DNA of 64,000 bases from Kushneria phosphatilytica (GTDB lineage: Bacteria; Pseudomonadota; Gammaproteobacteria; Pseudomonadales; Halomonadaceae). Shown here one piece after another: positions 1 to 9,127 of this stretch. A program made the translations under genes and the position numbers. A model generated the notes under the pieces. It was not told where the DNA came from, did no database searches, and saw only the letters and a program-made list of their open reading frames with translations. Within the stretch, counting starts at the first letter, position 1. The number at the start of each line of letters is the position of its first letter. The stretch is from positions 248,001 through 312,000 of the forward strand of contig NZ_CP043420.1 of NCBI RefSeq assembly GCF_008247605.1. Direction: 5' to 3'.

Positions 1-945
1 GCGGTGGTGATTGATGCCGGTGGCGAGTGGGCCGGGCTGGATCAGCTGAGCGCTGATCTGCGTATTCGCCTGGCGCGTGACAGTGACGGCGAGCGACGCG
101 GTTGGCTGGGCCTGGCCGGTGAGGCTTCAAGCGTGACCTGGCTGGGCGATATCGGTCTGGCACGACTGGCCGAAAGCGCCGAGGCGTTGCTCGAGGCGGT
201 GGCTGCCTGTGGCACACAGGCCCGTGGCCGCGATCTGCTGGACCGATGCGCACCGCTACAGCTGTGTGACGTGCTGGGGTTGCGTCCGGCCATTGCCTGG
301 GTGCGGGCGCAGCCGTCTGCGCGCCCCGTGGCGATGGCTGATCATCATCAGCTCGAGATTCACTGGCCGTTCGGTCAGATCGAGGCGACCACGCTACTAC
401 AGCTGACCCGGGCCGCGCGGCAGTGTGGTGCCGACACCTTTGCCCCGGCGCCGGGACGGCGCTGGCGGGTGGCGGGTAACGGCTCGCTGGATGTGGCGAC
501 GCTCGCCCGCCGGGCCCGGGCCCTGGGGCTGATTGTCGATCCCGACGATCCGCGTCTGGTACTGGAAACCTGCGTGGGGGCTGCCGGCTGCGCCAGCGGG
601 CATCTGATGACCCGGTCGCTGGCAGCGGATATTGCCACAGCCGCCGCGCCACTGTGTGATGGCAGCGTCTCACTGCATCTGTCCGGCTGTGCCAAGGGAT
701 GTGCGCGGCCGACTCCGGCAACACTGACGCTGACCGGTACTCCCGATGGGGTGACGCTGGGGCTGGAAGCTCGCGCCGATGATTCGGGCCGGCTCGTGGT
801 GTTGGCGTCCGAGCGGCTGCCGCAGGCAATGGCGCAGCTGGCCGAGCGGGTACAGCGGCGGCATCTTCATGGCGAAACCATGCGTGAAACGCTGGTGCGA
901 CTGGGTGAGGCACGGTTGGCAAGGTGGCTTTCGCAAGCCGATTGA
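1..945 (+). CDS. cobG: Precorrin-3B synthase CobG, 5' end outside the window
   Basis: CobG oxidises precorrin-3A to precorrin-3B in aerobic cobalamin synthesis and belongs to the nitrite/sulfite reductase fold. The reading frame is open from base 1, so the N-terminus lies upstream. In the visible 313-residue part (counted from the GTG at base 4) a C-x5-C pair (C190, C196) and a C-x3-C pair (C229, C233, SGCAKGC) form the expected [4Fe-4S]/sirohaem site. It is followed after 45 bases by cobH, cobI and cobJ on the same strand, which confirms the pathway. A sulfite reductase is the structural alternative, but the neighbours make CobG much more likely. Confidence 0.87.
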   Translation, partial: AVVIDAGGEWAGLDQLSADLRIRLARDSDGERRGWLGLAGEASSVTWLGDIGLARLAESAEALLEAVAACGTQARGRDLLDRCAPLQLCDVLGLRPAIAWVRAQPSARPVAMADHHQLEIHWPFGQIEATTLLQLTRAARQCGADTFAPAPGRRWRVAGNGSLDVATLARRARALGLIVDPDDPRLVLETCVGAAGCASGHLMTRSLAADIATAAAPLCDGSVSLHLSGCAKGCARPTPATLTLTGTPDGVTLGLEARADDSGRLVVLASERLPQAMAQLAERVQRRHLHGETMRETLVRLGEARLARWLSQAD

Positions 946-990
946 ACAATGACAGCTCCGCATGGCGGACAGTAGACAGGGCAGGGGCGC

Positions 991-1641
991 ATGACGCAGA
1001 GCCTGAACGGTGAGTTCGATTACATCCGCGACGGGCGTGAGATCTACCGTCGTTCGTTCGCGATCATTCGCGAGGAGGCGGATCTCGAGCGCTTCAGCGC
1101 GCCCGAGGCCGAGATTGCCATTCGCATGATCCACGCCTGTGGGCTGGTTGAACTGGCCGGGCACATCGAGTTCGGTGGTGATGCAGCGGTCGTGGGGCGT
1201 CGCGTACTGCAAAGCGGTATGCCGATCCTGTGCGATGCCGAAATGGTGGATCGCGGTATTACCCGCAAGCGGTTGCCGGCCGACAACCCGGTTGTCTGCA
1301 CGCTGCGCGACGAGCGCACACCCCAACTGGCGGCCGAGCTTGGCAATACGCGCTCGGCAGCGGCGCTGGAATTGTGGGGCATGCAGCTGGCCGGTGCCGT
1401 GGTAGTGATCGGCAATGCCCCAACCGCCCTGTTTCATCTGCTCGAGCGGCTTGAACAGGGGGCTCTGCCACGCCCTGCGCTGATTGTCGGCGTGCCGGTG
1501 GGGTTTGTGGGGGCTCGCGAGTCGAAGCAGGCCCTGGCCGAGAGCCAGCTGGGCATTCCCTTTATTACGGTGCACGGGCGTATGGGGGGCAGCGCCATCG
1601 CATCGGCCACTGTCAATGCTCTGGCGAGTGCGGCGTTATGA
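991..1641 (+). CDS. cobH: Precorrin-8X methylmutase CobH
   Basis: A 216-residue protein of normal family length that moves the C11 methyl group to C12, turning precorrin-8X into hydrogenobyrinate. The motif RMIHACG (H48) carries the histidine expected for catalysis. The start is the first ATG after the cobG stop. The stop overlaps the cobI start by four bases (ATGA), so translation is probably coupled. It is the second gene of the visible cob operon. Confidence 0.95.
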   Translation: MTQSLNGEFDYIRDGREIYRRSFAIIREEADLERFSAPEAEIAIRMIHACGLVELAGHIEFGGDAAVVGRRVLQSGMPILCDAEMVDRGITRKRLPADNPVVCTLRDERTPQLAAELGNTRSAAALELWGMQLAGAVVVIGNAPTALFHLLERLEQGALPRPALIVGVPVGFVGARESKQALAESQLGIPFITVHGRMGGSAIASATVNALASAAL

Positions 1642-2468
1642 AACCGCTGACCGAGGCCGCCATTCCGAGTGGCGTTCGTCATCCCGAGGGGACGACAGGC
1701 CGGTTATTCGGCGTGGGCACCGGTCCGGGTGACCCGGAGCTGCTGACCCTCAAGGCCGTACGCGTGATCGAGCAGGCCGATGTAGTGGCCTGGTTTGCCA
1801 AGGCGGGCAATGTCAGCAATGCGCGCCGGGTGGTGGCCGAGCAGCTGCGCCCCGGTCAGCCCGAGCTGGCACTCTATTATCCGGTGACCACCGAACTGCC
1901 GCGTCATTCGAGCGCCTATCGTGATGCCATTACCGCCTTCTATGACGAGAGTGCCGTGCGTATCGCCGAGCATCTCGAACGCGGTGAGCAGGTTGCCGTG
2001 CTCTCCGAGGGTGACCCGCTCTTTTATGGTTCCTGGATGCATCTGCACGTGCGCCTGGCACCGCGCTATGCCACCACCGTGATTCCGGGGGTCAGTGGCA
2101 TGTCGGGCGGTTGGTCGAGTGCCGGCCTGCCGATCTGCCAGGGCGATGATGTGCTCAGCATTCTGCCGGGGACGCTCGATGAGGACGGGCTGGTCGAGCG
2201 TCTAGGGCGCTGCGAGGCTGCCGTCATCATGAAGGTCGGGCGTAATCTGCCGACCATCCGACGGGCGCTGGCGCGCACCGGCCAGCTGGATCGGGCGCTC
2301 TATGTCGAACGGGCGACCATGGCAGGCGCCCGGAGTGTCGCGCTCGCCGAGCGTGACGATACCCCGGCGCCGTATTTCTCGATCGTGCTGGTGCCGGGAT
2401 GGCACGAGTCGACCTACCGTCCCGAGGCACTACGCCACCTGCTGAACGAGGCACCGCAGGATGAGTGA
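1638..2468 (+). CDS. cobI: Precorrin-2 C20-methyltransferase CobI
   Basis: A SAM-dependent tetrapyrrole methylase of 276 residues that methylates precorrin-2 at C20 to give precorrin-3A. The N-terminal GTGPGDPELLTLKAVR motif is the hallmark of the CobI/CbiL branch, and the inner SEGDPLFYGS segment is the second family signature. There is a short extension of about 30 residues before the methylase core. It overlaps cobH by 4 bases and cobJ by 8 bases, a tight operon with coupled translation. Confidence 0.95.
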   Translation: MKPLTEAAIPSGVRHPEGTTGRLFGVGTGPGDPELLTLKAVRVIEQADVVAWFAKAGNVSNARRVVAEQLRPGQPELALYYPVTTELPRHSSAYRDAITAFYDESAVRIAEHLERGEQVAVLSEGDPLFYGSWMHLHVRLAPRYATTVIPGVSGMSGGWSSAGLPICQGDDVLSILPGTLDEDGLVERLGRCEAAVIMKVGRNLPTIRRALARTGQLDRALYVERATMAGARSVALAERDDTPAPYFSIVLVPGWHESTYRPEALRHLLNEAPQDE

Positions 2469-3255
2469 TGCGTCGACGCGCAGTGGCACATTATGGGTGA
2501 TCGGGCTCGGCCCCGGGGAGTCTCATCTGCTGACGCCGCAGGCGCGTGAAGCGCTGGATGCCGCCGAGCGGCTCTACGGCTACGGCCCTTATCTGAATCG
2601 CGTGGTCGATGAACACGATCCGCGCCGAATGGCTTCCGATAATCGCGAAGAGGGTGCCCGTGCTCGTCAGGCGCTGACCGATGCCGCGGCCGGAGCCCGG
2701 GTGGCGATGGTGTCCGGCGGTGACCCTGGTGTCTTCGCCATGGCCGCGGCCGTCTGCGAGCAGATCGAACGCGGCCCTGCGCACTGGCGTACCCTGGAGG
2801 TGCAGATGATCCCGGGCATCAGTGCGATGTTTGCCGTCGCTGCCGCCTGTGGTGCACCACTGGGACACGACTTCTGCGCTGTCTCGCTATCCGACAATCT
2901 CAAGCCCTGGGCACTGATCGAACGTCGACTGAAGGCCGCGGCCGGGGCCGGATTCGTGATGGCACTCTACAATCCCATCTCGGCCTCCCGGCCGTGGCAA
3001 CTGGGGCGCGCATTCGAGCTGCTGCGCGACACGCTGGCCGGTGAGACGGTGGTCATCTTCGGGCGCGCTGCGGGGCGCGCCGATGAGCACATGCAGATCA
3101 CAACCCTGGCCGAGGCCCGAGCCGAATGGGCCGACATGGCGACCCTGGTGATGATTGGCTCCGAACAGACCCGGGTGGTCGAGCGGCCGGATCAGCCACC
3201 GCTGGTTTACTCGCCGCGATTTGCGCCGGGGTGCGATCCTGAGAGCCCTGCCTGA
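2461..3255 (+). CDS. cobJ: Precorrin-3B C17-methyltransferase CobJ
   Basis: A 264-residue tetrapyrrole methylase that methylates C17 of precorrin-3B with ring contraction, giving precorrin-4. The N-terminal GLGPGESHLLTPQAREAL motif, the YGYGPYLNRV segment and the VSGGDPGVFAMA loop are typical of CobJ/CbiH. It is the last gene of the plus-strand cob run. Its 3' end overlaps the 3' end of the convergent cobK by 49 bases, so there is no room for a separate terminator between them. Confidence 0.95.
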   Translation: MSDASTRSGTLWVIGLGPGESHLLTPQAREALDAAERLYGYGPYLNRVVDEHDPRRMASDNREEGARARQALTDAAAGARVAMVSGGDPGVFAMAAAVCEQIERGPAHWRTLEVQMIPGISAMFAVAAACGAPLGHDFCAVSLSDNLKPWALIERRLKAAAGAGFVMALYNPISASRPWQLGRAFELLRDTLAGETVVIFGRAAGRADEHMQITTLAEARAEWADMATLVMIGSEQTRVVERPDQPPLVYSPRFAPGCDPESPA

Positions 3256-4001
3256 CGCGTCAGCCATTCAAGCGCCTCATCCATACGCTCGATCCGTGGC
3301 AGCGCCGGTGCCGGTGGCCGGCGCACCATTACCACCCGAATGCCCAGCTCCCGGGCGGCGGCAATCTTGGCGTAGGTCTCCTCGCCGCCGCTGTGCTTGG
3401 TGACGATCACTTCAATGCCATGACGTTTTAGCAGCTCGCGCTCGCTTGCCAGGGTGAAGGGCCCGCGTGCCAGCAGGCTCTGCGCGCGCGGCAGGTCGAG
3501 CGCCGGCTCGAGCGGTTCGACGCTGCGGATCAGGTAGTCGTGCTGTGGTGCTGCCTCGAACAGTGCCGCCTGCTGCCGCCCCAGCGCCAGCAGCACCCGG
3601 CGTGGGGTATCGCCGAGCAGGGCCGGCGCATCCTCGAGCCGATCACACTCCAGCCAGCAATCCTGTGGATGGCGCGGCCACTCGGGGCGTGCCAGATGAA
3701 GCGTTGGCGTGCCGGTACGCTTGGCGGCCTGCTCGGCATGGGCGGCCATCTGTACGGCGAAGGGGTGGGTGGCAAGGATCATGGCATCGATCGATTCGCG
3801 CTCAAGCCAGGTGATCAGCCCTGCGATACCGCCAAAACCGCCCTGGCGGATGGCGACCGGTGCCAGACGTGGCGTTCGGGTGCGCCCGGCCAGCGACAGG
3901 ATGACCTCGAAGCGGTCATCCCCGGCGAGGCGTTCGGCCAGCCGACGCGCCTCGCCGGTCCCGCCGAGCAGCAGCAATCGAAGGGGCATGGTGTCAGTCA
4001 T
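3207..4001 (-). CDS. cobK: Precorrin-6A reductase CobK
   Basis: An NADPH-dependent reductase of 264 residues converting precorrin-6A to precorrin-6B. The N-terminus has the nucleotide-binding LLLGGTGEARRLAERL motif, and the C-terminal half has the family segment VIVTKHSGGEETYAKI. It is transcribed against cobGHIJ and overlaps cobJ tail to tail by 49 bases. It is slightly longer than many CobK proteins because of that 3' extension. Confidence 0.92.
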   Translation of the reverse strand: MTDTMPLRLLLLGGTGEARRLAERLAGDDRFEVILSLAGRTRTPRLAPVAIRQGGFGGIAGLITWLERESIDAMILATHPFAVQMAAHAEQAAKRTGTPTLHLARPEWPRHPQDCWLECDRLEDAPALLGDTPRRVLLALGRQQAALFEAAPQHDYLIRSVEPLEPALDLPRAQSLLARGPFTLASERELLKRHGIEVIVTKHSGGEETYAKIAAARELGIRVVMVRRPPAPALPRIERMDEALEWLTRQAGLSGSHPGANRGE

Positions 4002-4029
4002 TCCGGGAGTGAGGGGCTATCGTGACACG

Positions 4030-4058
4030 GATCGGGCGCGCATTCGACGCGCCCGATC
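4030..4058. terminator. Perfect 11-bp hairpin after atoE
   Basis: GATCGGGCGCG and CGCGCCCGATC enclose a 7-base loop. It lies between the 3' end of atoE and the 5' end of cobK, both on the minus strand. No U-tract follows, so it could be a transcript-stabilising or weak terminator hairpin. Confidence 0.45.
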
Positions 4059-4078
4059 TGCTGGTAGCCGCCTGGCGG

Positions 4079-5395
4079 CTAGAGCAGCGTCAGCCCGAGT
4101 GCGATGATCACCCCCGTGACCAACAGCTGAATCAGACAGAACCCCATGATGTCTCGCGCCTTCAGGCCGGCGATCGCCAGTACCGGTAGTGCCCAGAAGG
4201 GTTGCAGCAGATTGGTCCACGCATCGCCCCAGGCCACCCCCATGGCGACATGCGCGATATCGGCACCCAGCTGCTGGGCTGCCGGGATCATCACCGGCGC
4301 CTGCACGGCCCACTGTCCGCCGCCCGAGGGTACGAACAGATTGACGATACCGGCGCTGATGAAGGACCAGAAGGGCAGACTGTTGGCGCTGGCAATCGAG
4401 ACAAACCATTGCGACATCGACTCGGCCAGGCCGGACTGGACCATGATCGCCATGATGCCGGCGTAGAAGGGGAACTGAATGACGATGCCGGCGCCGCCGC
4501 GAATTGCTTCATTGAGGCTGTCGAGCAGTCGGCGCGGGGTGCGATGCAGCACGATCGCCAGAAACAGGAACAGGAAGTTGACGATGTTGAGGTTGAGCCC
4601 GCCGCCGCGCAGCAGGAAGTGATCGAGCAGGAAGATCAGCCCGGGAATGCCGACCAGCCAGGCCAGCAGGGTGCTGTTCTCGAGGCGCTCGGCCGGGCGC
4701 CGGGGGGAAGGCGAGGGCGTGACGGTGCTGGTATCGTCGAGCTGCTCGGCATCGACGATCACGGCCTCGCTGTCATCGGGCAGCATCAGGCGATTGACCA
4801 GTGGCACTGCAATGAACAGGGCCACCACGATGGCCAGGTTGAACAGCGAGAAGATGGTGTCGCCGGTCGGGATTACACCGATCCGGTCGGCCATGAAGTG
4901 CCCTTCGGTGGCGATGGTGAGCGGGATCGAGCCGGCCAGCCCACCATGCCAGACTACAAAACCGGAGTAGGCACTGGCCACCAGCAGGCGATAATCCACC
5001 CGGATGCGGCGTGCCATGACCCGGGCAAACAGGGCACCCACCACCAGCCCGAAGCCCCAGTTGATCCAGCTGGCTGTGAGTGACACCAGACTGACCAGTA
5101 CTATGGCACCCCCGGTACTGCGAGGCACATCTGCCAGCCGCTCCAGCAGGCGCTTGACCGGCGGGGTGTTGGCGAACATGAAGCCGGTGACCAGTACCAG
5201 CAGCATCTGCATCGAGAAGGAGAGCAGCCCCCAGAAGCCATCGCCCCAGATGCGCATGACCGCCAGCGGCGACTGCTGCTCGAACAGCATCGCCGCGACG
5301 GCGGCAATCAACGTAAGCAGCAGCACGAAGATGAACGGGTCGGGCAGGTAGCGCTCTACCAGGCGTACGGCCGGGCGTGACAACAGTCTGAGCAT
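4079..5395 (-). CDS. atoE: Short-chain fatty acid / acetoacetate permease, AtoE family
   Basis: A 438-residue inner-membrane protein with about a dozen hydrophobic segments and the length of E. coli AtoE. The motifs FVPSGGGQWAVQAPVM and MGVAWGDAWTNLLQPFWALP are typical of the TIGR00366 short-chain fatty acid transporter family. It is the last gene of the minus-strand run atoD-atoA-atoB-atoE, and probably brings acetoacetate or butyrate into the cell for the CoA-transferase and thiolase. The start is the ATG 69 bases after the atoB stop. Confidence 0.9.
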   Translation of the reverse strand: MLRLLSRPAVRLVERYLPDPFIFVLLLTLIAAVAAMLFEQQSPLAVMRIWGDGFWGLLSFSMQMLLVLVTGFMFANTPPVKRLLERLADVPRSTGGAIVLVSLVSLTASWINWGFGLVVGALFARVMARRIRVDYRLLVASAYSGFVVWHGGLAGSIPLTIATEGHFMADRIGVIPTGDTIFSLFNLAIVVALFIAVPLVNRLMLPDDSEAVIVDAEQLDDTSTVTPSPSPRRPAERLENSTLLAWLVGIPGLIFLLDHFLLRGGGLNLNIVNFLFLFLAIVLHRTPRRLLDSLNEAIRGGAGIVIQFPFYAGIMAIMVQSGLAESMSQWFVSIASANSLPFWSFISAGIVNLFVPSGGGQWAVQAPVMIPAAQQLGADIAHVAMGVAWGDAWTNLLQPFWALPVLAIAGLKARDIMGFCLIQLLVTGVIIALGLTLL

Positions 5396-5464
5396 GATGG
5401 TGTGTTCCCGTTGTTGTTATGGACGGCGCCAGGCGCCGCCACGAGTTCTTCGGAATGAGAGCAC

Positions 5465-6637
5465 TCAGCGCTCCACTGCCACGGCCACCCCCTGGCCGCC
5501 GCCGATGCAGAGCGTTGCCAGCCCGCGATGCACATCACGCCGTGCCATCTCGTGCAGCAGAGTGACCAGAATGCGTGCGCCGGAAGCGCCGATCGGGTGC
5601 CCCAACGCAATGGCGCCACCGTTGACATTGACCCGGGCCGGGTCCCAGCCCAGTTCCTGCTGCACTGCCAGCGCCTGGGCGGCAAAAGCCTCGTTGGCTT
5701 CGATCAGCTCCAACTGCTCGATTGACCAGCCGGCACGCGTCAGGCAGCGCTGCGTGGCGGGCACCGGCCCCAGCCCCATGACGGCGGGATCAACCGCGGC
5801 CCCGGCGTAGCCGGTCACGGTGGCCAGCACCGGCAGGCCGAGCGATTCGGCGCGTTCGCGGCTCATGATCAGCAGTGCTGCGGCGCCGTCATTGAGCGCC
5901 GAGGCATTACCGGCGGTGACGGTGCCATTGTTGGCAAAGGCCGGTTTGAGCCGCGCCAGTGATTCGGCAGTCACACCTTCGCGGGGCTGTTCGTCACGCT
6001 CGATGGTGGTGGTCTCGCCACGCCGGCCGTGGACCTCGACCGGTGTGATCTCGGCGTCAAAACGCCCTGCATCGCGTGCTTCGCTGGCGCGGCGCTGGGA
6101 TTCGGCGGCGAAGGCGTCCTGAGTCTCGCGGCTGATGGCGTAGCGTTCGGCCAGATTCTCCGCGGTAACCCCCATGTGGTAGTTGTTGAAGGCGTCCCAC
6201 AGCCCATCATGAATCATGCTATCGAGCAGCTCGGCATGGCCCATGCGCAGGCCGGTACGTGCCTTCGGCAGTACATAGGGGGCCAGACTCATGCACTCCA
6301 TGCCGCCGGCCACGATGGTCTCGGCATCGCCGCAGCGAATCGCCTGTACCGCCAGCTGCACGGCCTTCATTCCGGAACCGCAGACCTTGTCGACGGTCAT
6401 GGCCGGTACGCCTTCAGGCAGTCCGGCACCGATCGCGGCCTGACGGGCGGTATTCTGGCCGGTGCCGGCACGCAGTACATGACCCATGATCACCTCGTCC
6501 ACCGTGGCGGGATCAAGTTCGCCGAGTACGGCGCGGATCACGGTGCTACCGAGCTCGGCGGCGGGGACCGTGGCCAGTCCGCCCTGAAAGGTGCCAATGG
6601 CGGTGCGCGTGGCACCGGCGATCACGACATCACGCAT
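5465..6637 (-). CDS. atoB: Acetyl-CoA acetyltransferase (thiolase) AtoB
   Basis: A 390-residue thiolase II cleaving acetoacetyl-CoA with CoA into two acetyl-CoA. The nucleophile is C86 in [13 protein letters not shown], the base histidine is in [14 protein letters not shown], and the second active cysteine is in [12 protein letters not shown] chose the ATG at 6637 because [15 protein letters not shown] is the canonical N-terminus and GGGAG precedes it. It overlaps the end of atoA by 8 bases, indicating translational coupling. Confidence 0.94.
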   Translation of the reverse strand: MRDVVIAGATRTAIGTFQGGLATVPAAELGSTVIRAVLGELDPATVDEVIMGHVLRAGTGQNTARQAAIGAGLPEGVPAMTVDKVCGSGMKAVQLAVQAIRCGDAETIVAGGMECMSLAPYVLPKARTGLRMGHAELLDSMIHDGLWDAFNNYHMGVTAENLAERYAISRETQDAFAAESQRRASEARDAGRFDAEITPVEVHGRRGETTTIERDEQPREGVTAESLARLKPAFANNGTVTAGNASALNDGAAALLIMSRERAESLGLPVLATVTGYAGAAVDPAVMGLGPVPATQRCLTRAGWSIEQLELIEANEAFAAQALAVQQELGWDPARVNVNGGAIALGHPIGASGARILVTLLHEMARRDVHRGLATLCIGGGQGVAVAVER

Positions 6638-7277
6638 GCTGGCTCTCCCGTCGATCAAGCAGTTCGCAGCCGGTAGCTTCACGAATCTCTGCGAGGGTCA
6701 CCTCCGGGGCGAGCTCCACCAAAGCGACGCCCTCTTCGGTAATATCCATCACGCCCATGTCGGTGATGATGCGGTTGACCACGCCCACGCCGGTCAGTGG
6801 CAGAGTGCATTCAGGCAGGATCTTGTGCTCGCCCTTCGCGGTATGAGCCATCAGTACCACTACCCGCTGAACGCCAGCCACCAGATCCATGGCGCCACCC
6901 ATGCCCTTGACCATCTTGCCCGGAATCATCCAGTTGGCGAGATCGCCCTTCTGCGAGACCTGCATGGCGCCGAGGATGGCAAGGTTGATATGGCCGCCGC
7001 GGATCATCGCGAACGATTCGGCATTATCGAAAAAGCTGCTCCCGGGCAGCGAAGTCACGGTCTGTTTGCCGGCGTTGATCAGGTCCGGATCGACGGTCTC
7101 CTCGGTCGGGAAGGGGCCGATGCCGAGCATCCCGTTCTCCGACTGCAACCAGACATCCATCCCTTCGGGAATGTAATTGGCCACCAGGGTGGGCTGGCCG
7201 ATGCCGAGATTGACGTAGAAGCCGTCTTCAAGCTCGCCGGCGGCACGTTCGGCCATCTGTTCACGTGTCCAGGCCAT
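6630..7277 (-). CDS. atoA: Acetoacetate CoA-transferase subunit B (beta)
   Basis: The 215-residue catalytic subunit of a 3-oxoacid CoA-transferase, activating acetoacetate with CoA from a donor acyl-CoA. The catalytic glutamate is E47 in [13 protein letters not shown]. The start at 7277 gives the standard [14 protein letters not shown]-terminus; the open frame runs further upstream inside atoD but with no family similarity. It follows atoD by a single base and overlaps atoB, so the three enzymes are made from one message. Confidence 0.94.
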   Translation of the reverse strand: MAWTREQMAERAAGELEDGFYVNLGIGQPTLVANYIPEGMDVWLQSENGMLGIGPFPTEETVDPDLINAGKQTVTSLPGSSFFDNAESFAMIRGGHINLAILGAMQVSQKGDLANWMIPGKMVKGMGGAMDLVAGVQRVVVLMAHTAKGEHKILPECTLPLTGVGVVNRIITDMGVMDITEEGVALVELAPEVTLAEIREATGCELLDRRESQHA

Positions 7278-7278
7278 C

Positions 7279-7980
7279 TCAGTTTGCCTCCCTGAGTGTG
7301 CGCTTCTCGATGCGCTTTTCCGGATGCGGGTTATGCACGATGCGATGGACGAAGATCCCCGGCAGGTGCACATCATCGGGATCGATGGCGCCGGTCTCGA
7401 CGATCTCCTCCACTTCGGCCACGCACACTCGGCCGGCCATTGCCGCCAGTGGATTGAAGTTGCGCGCGGTTTTGGCAAAACGCAGGTTGCCGGCGCGATC
7501 GGCCACCTGGGCCTTCACCAGCGCAACATCCACCGGCAGCCCGTGTTCCATGACGTAGTGCTCGCCATCGAACTCCCGTACCTCCTTGCCTTCGGCAATT
7601 TTCGTGCCGTAGCCGGTGCGGGTGTAGAAGGCAGCAATCCCGGCGCCGCCGGCACGCAGCCGCTCGGCGAGGGTGCCCTGAGGGCAGAATTCGAGTTCCA
7701 GTTCACCGGAGAGGTACTGCCGCTCGAACTCCCGGTTCTCGCCCACATAGGAGGACATCATCTTTTTGATCTGACGCGATTCCAGCAGCAGCCCCAGCCC
7801 GAAGCCGTCAACACCGGCGTTGTTGCTGGCCACCGTCAGTTCGCGTTTACCGGTATCCCGCAGGGCCTCGATCAGCGCCTCGGGAATGCCGCAGAGGCCG
7901 AAGCCGCCCACGGCCAGCGTCATGCCGTCCTCGATCAGGCCGTCGAGTGCCTCATGGGCGGAGGCAAAACATTTGTCCAT
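7279..7980 (-). CDS. atoD: Acetoacetate CoA-transferase subunit A (alpha)
   Basis: A 233-residue alpha subunit with the glycine-rich [17 protein letters not shown] motif and the FEPQ-free core ending in the [10 protein letters not shown] tail typical of ScoA/AtoD. With the beta subunit it forms the active CoA-transferase. It is the first structural gene of the ato operon. A LysR gene lies 93 bases upstream in the same direction and probably controls it. Confidence 0.94.
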   Translation of the reverse strand: MDKCFASAHEALDGLIEDGMTLAVGGFGLCGIPEALIEALRDTGKRELTVASNNAGVDGFGLGLLLESRQIKKMMSSYVGENREFERQYLSGELELEFCPQGTLAERLRAGGAGIAAFYTRTGYGTKIAEGKEVREFDGEHYVMEHGLPVDVALVKAQVADRAGNLRFAKTARNFNPLAAMAGRVCVAEVEEIVETGAIDPDDVHLPGIFVHRIVHNPHPEKRIEKRTLREAN

Positions 7981-8073
7981 GATGCGATACGCCTCGCAGT
8001 GATGAATGATCGACTGTTCGCTTGCCAGCTGTCAGCGTGCGGTAGCGCGCCACCAGCGGCCAGACGATTTGTT

Positions 8074-9024
8074 TTATGAGTTGATTGATGCCGTTGATAC
8101 CCCGGAGGCATGCGCCGAGTCGGACCTCATGGATGAAGCAGCGCTGGCGGGCTGGAAGGTTTCCTGCAGCAGGGTCATGAAGGCCTCCAGTGCCGGGCTC
8201 TGTTGCAGTGGCCGGCGCAGCAGGATGCCCAGTTCGCGGGCGATGCCTGGTACCGGGCAGGTCTGTACTTCGCTCCCGAGATTGAAGACTTCAATGCAGG
8301 AGGCCGGCAGCAGGGTATAGCCCAGCCGTTCGCGTACCATGGCAATGGCACTGCTCATCTGGGCGATCTCCCAGGCTGGAGAGGTGGCCATGTTTGCTGC
8401 CTGCAGGGCCCGATCGGCCAGCGGACGAATGCTGGTGTCGGGGGTGAGGGCGATGTAGGGCAACTCGCCGAGCTGGCGGCGCCAATCCGGTGATTGAGTG
8501 CCATTTGCCCTGGGTGTCACAGCGATCAGCTCGTCCTGCCAGAGTGGTGTGAAGTTCAGCAGCCCCTCGTGTTCGGGTCGCGAGGTGAGGGCGATATCCA
8601 CCTCGCCATCGTTGACCCACTCCTGCACAGCGCGTGCCAGGCCATCGCGGATATCGAGATCGACATGGGGGTGGCGCGTCAGAAACGCCTGGGTCAGCCG
8701 GGGCAGACAGGAAGAGGCGACCGAAGGCAGTGCGGCAATGCGAATCAACCCGCGCTGAAGATGCGCCATGGAATGGGCGTCATCGAGGGCCTGTTCCATT
8801 TCGGCCAGGATGCGACGGGCATGTTCCAGAAAGTGCCGGCCGGCCGGTGTCAGGCTCACGCCCCGGGTGTCACGGGCAAACAGCGACAGCCCCAGCAGGG
8901 TTTCCAGCTTGCGAATCGAGGACGAGAGGGCCGGCTGGGAGAGATGAACCCGATCGGCTGCCCGGGTAAAGCTGCCGAGTTCGGCGACGCTGATGAAAGC
9001 CTGCAGCTGTCGTCGCGCAAACAT
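8074..9024 (-). CDS. LysR-family regulator of the ketone-body block
   Basis: A 316-residue protein with the LysR helix-turn-helix in the first 60 residues (FTRAADRVHLSQPALSSSIRKLE) and a type-2 periplasmic-binding-like effector domain behind it. It sits between the divergent ato operon and the AtuA/CitMHS/dehydrogenase genes, so it could control both. The first ATG gives the canonical MFARRQLQAFISVAELGSF start. The inducer is unknown; acetoacetate or a 3-hydroxy acid is a guess from context. Confidence 0.9.
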   Translation of the reverse strand: MFARRQLQAFISVAELGSFTRAADRVHLSQPALSSSIRKLETLLGLSLFARDTRGVSLTPAGRHFLEHARRILAEMEQALDDAHSMAHLQRGLIRIAALPSVASSCLPRLTQAFLTRHPHVDLDIRDGLARAVQEWVNDGEVDIALTSRPEHEGLLNFTPLWQDELIAVTPRANGTQSPDWRRQLGELPYIALTPDTSIRPLADRALQAANMATSPAWEIAQMSSAIAMVRERLGYTLLPASCIEVFNLGSEVQTCPVPGIARELGILLRRPLQQSPALEAFMTLLQETFQPASAASSMRSDSAHASGVSTASINS

Positions 9025-9039
9025 GCTCGCCCCTCATAA

Positions 9040-9070
9040 CTGTTTTGGATGTGTCGATAAAATAAAACAG
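9040..9070. promoter_or_regulatory. Candidate LysR operator
   Basis: CTGTTTT and AAAACAG form a 7-bp inverted repeat around a 17-base spacer, in the 103-base gap between the divergent lysR start and the AtuA-family gene. Position and dyad fit an autoregulatory LysR site, but this is not proven. Confidence 0.35.
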
Positions 9071-9127
9071 CTGGTCACCCGAGCGGCACTCCACCATGGT
9101 CAAAGGCCTTCTGTCTGGCTGAGCTGC

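Noticed and set aside
4202..5083. A 293-codon plus-strand frame opposite atoE
   Set aside because: Its composition (runs of Q, D, G, H) is typical of an antisense shadow of a membrane protein gene.
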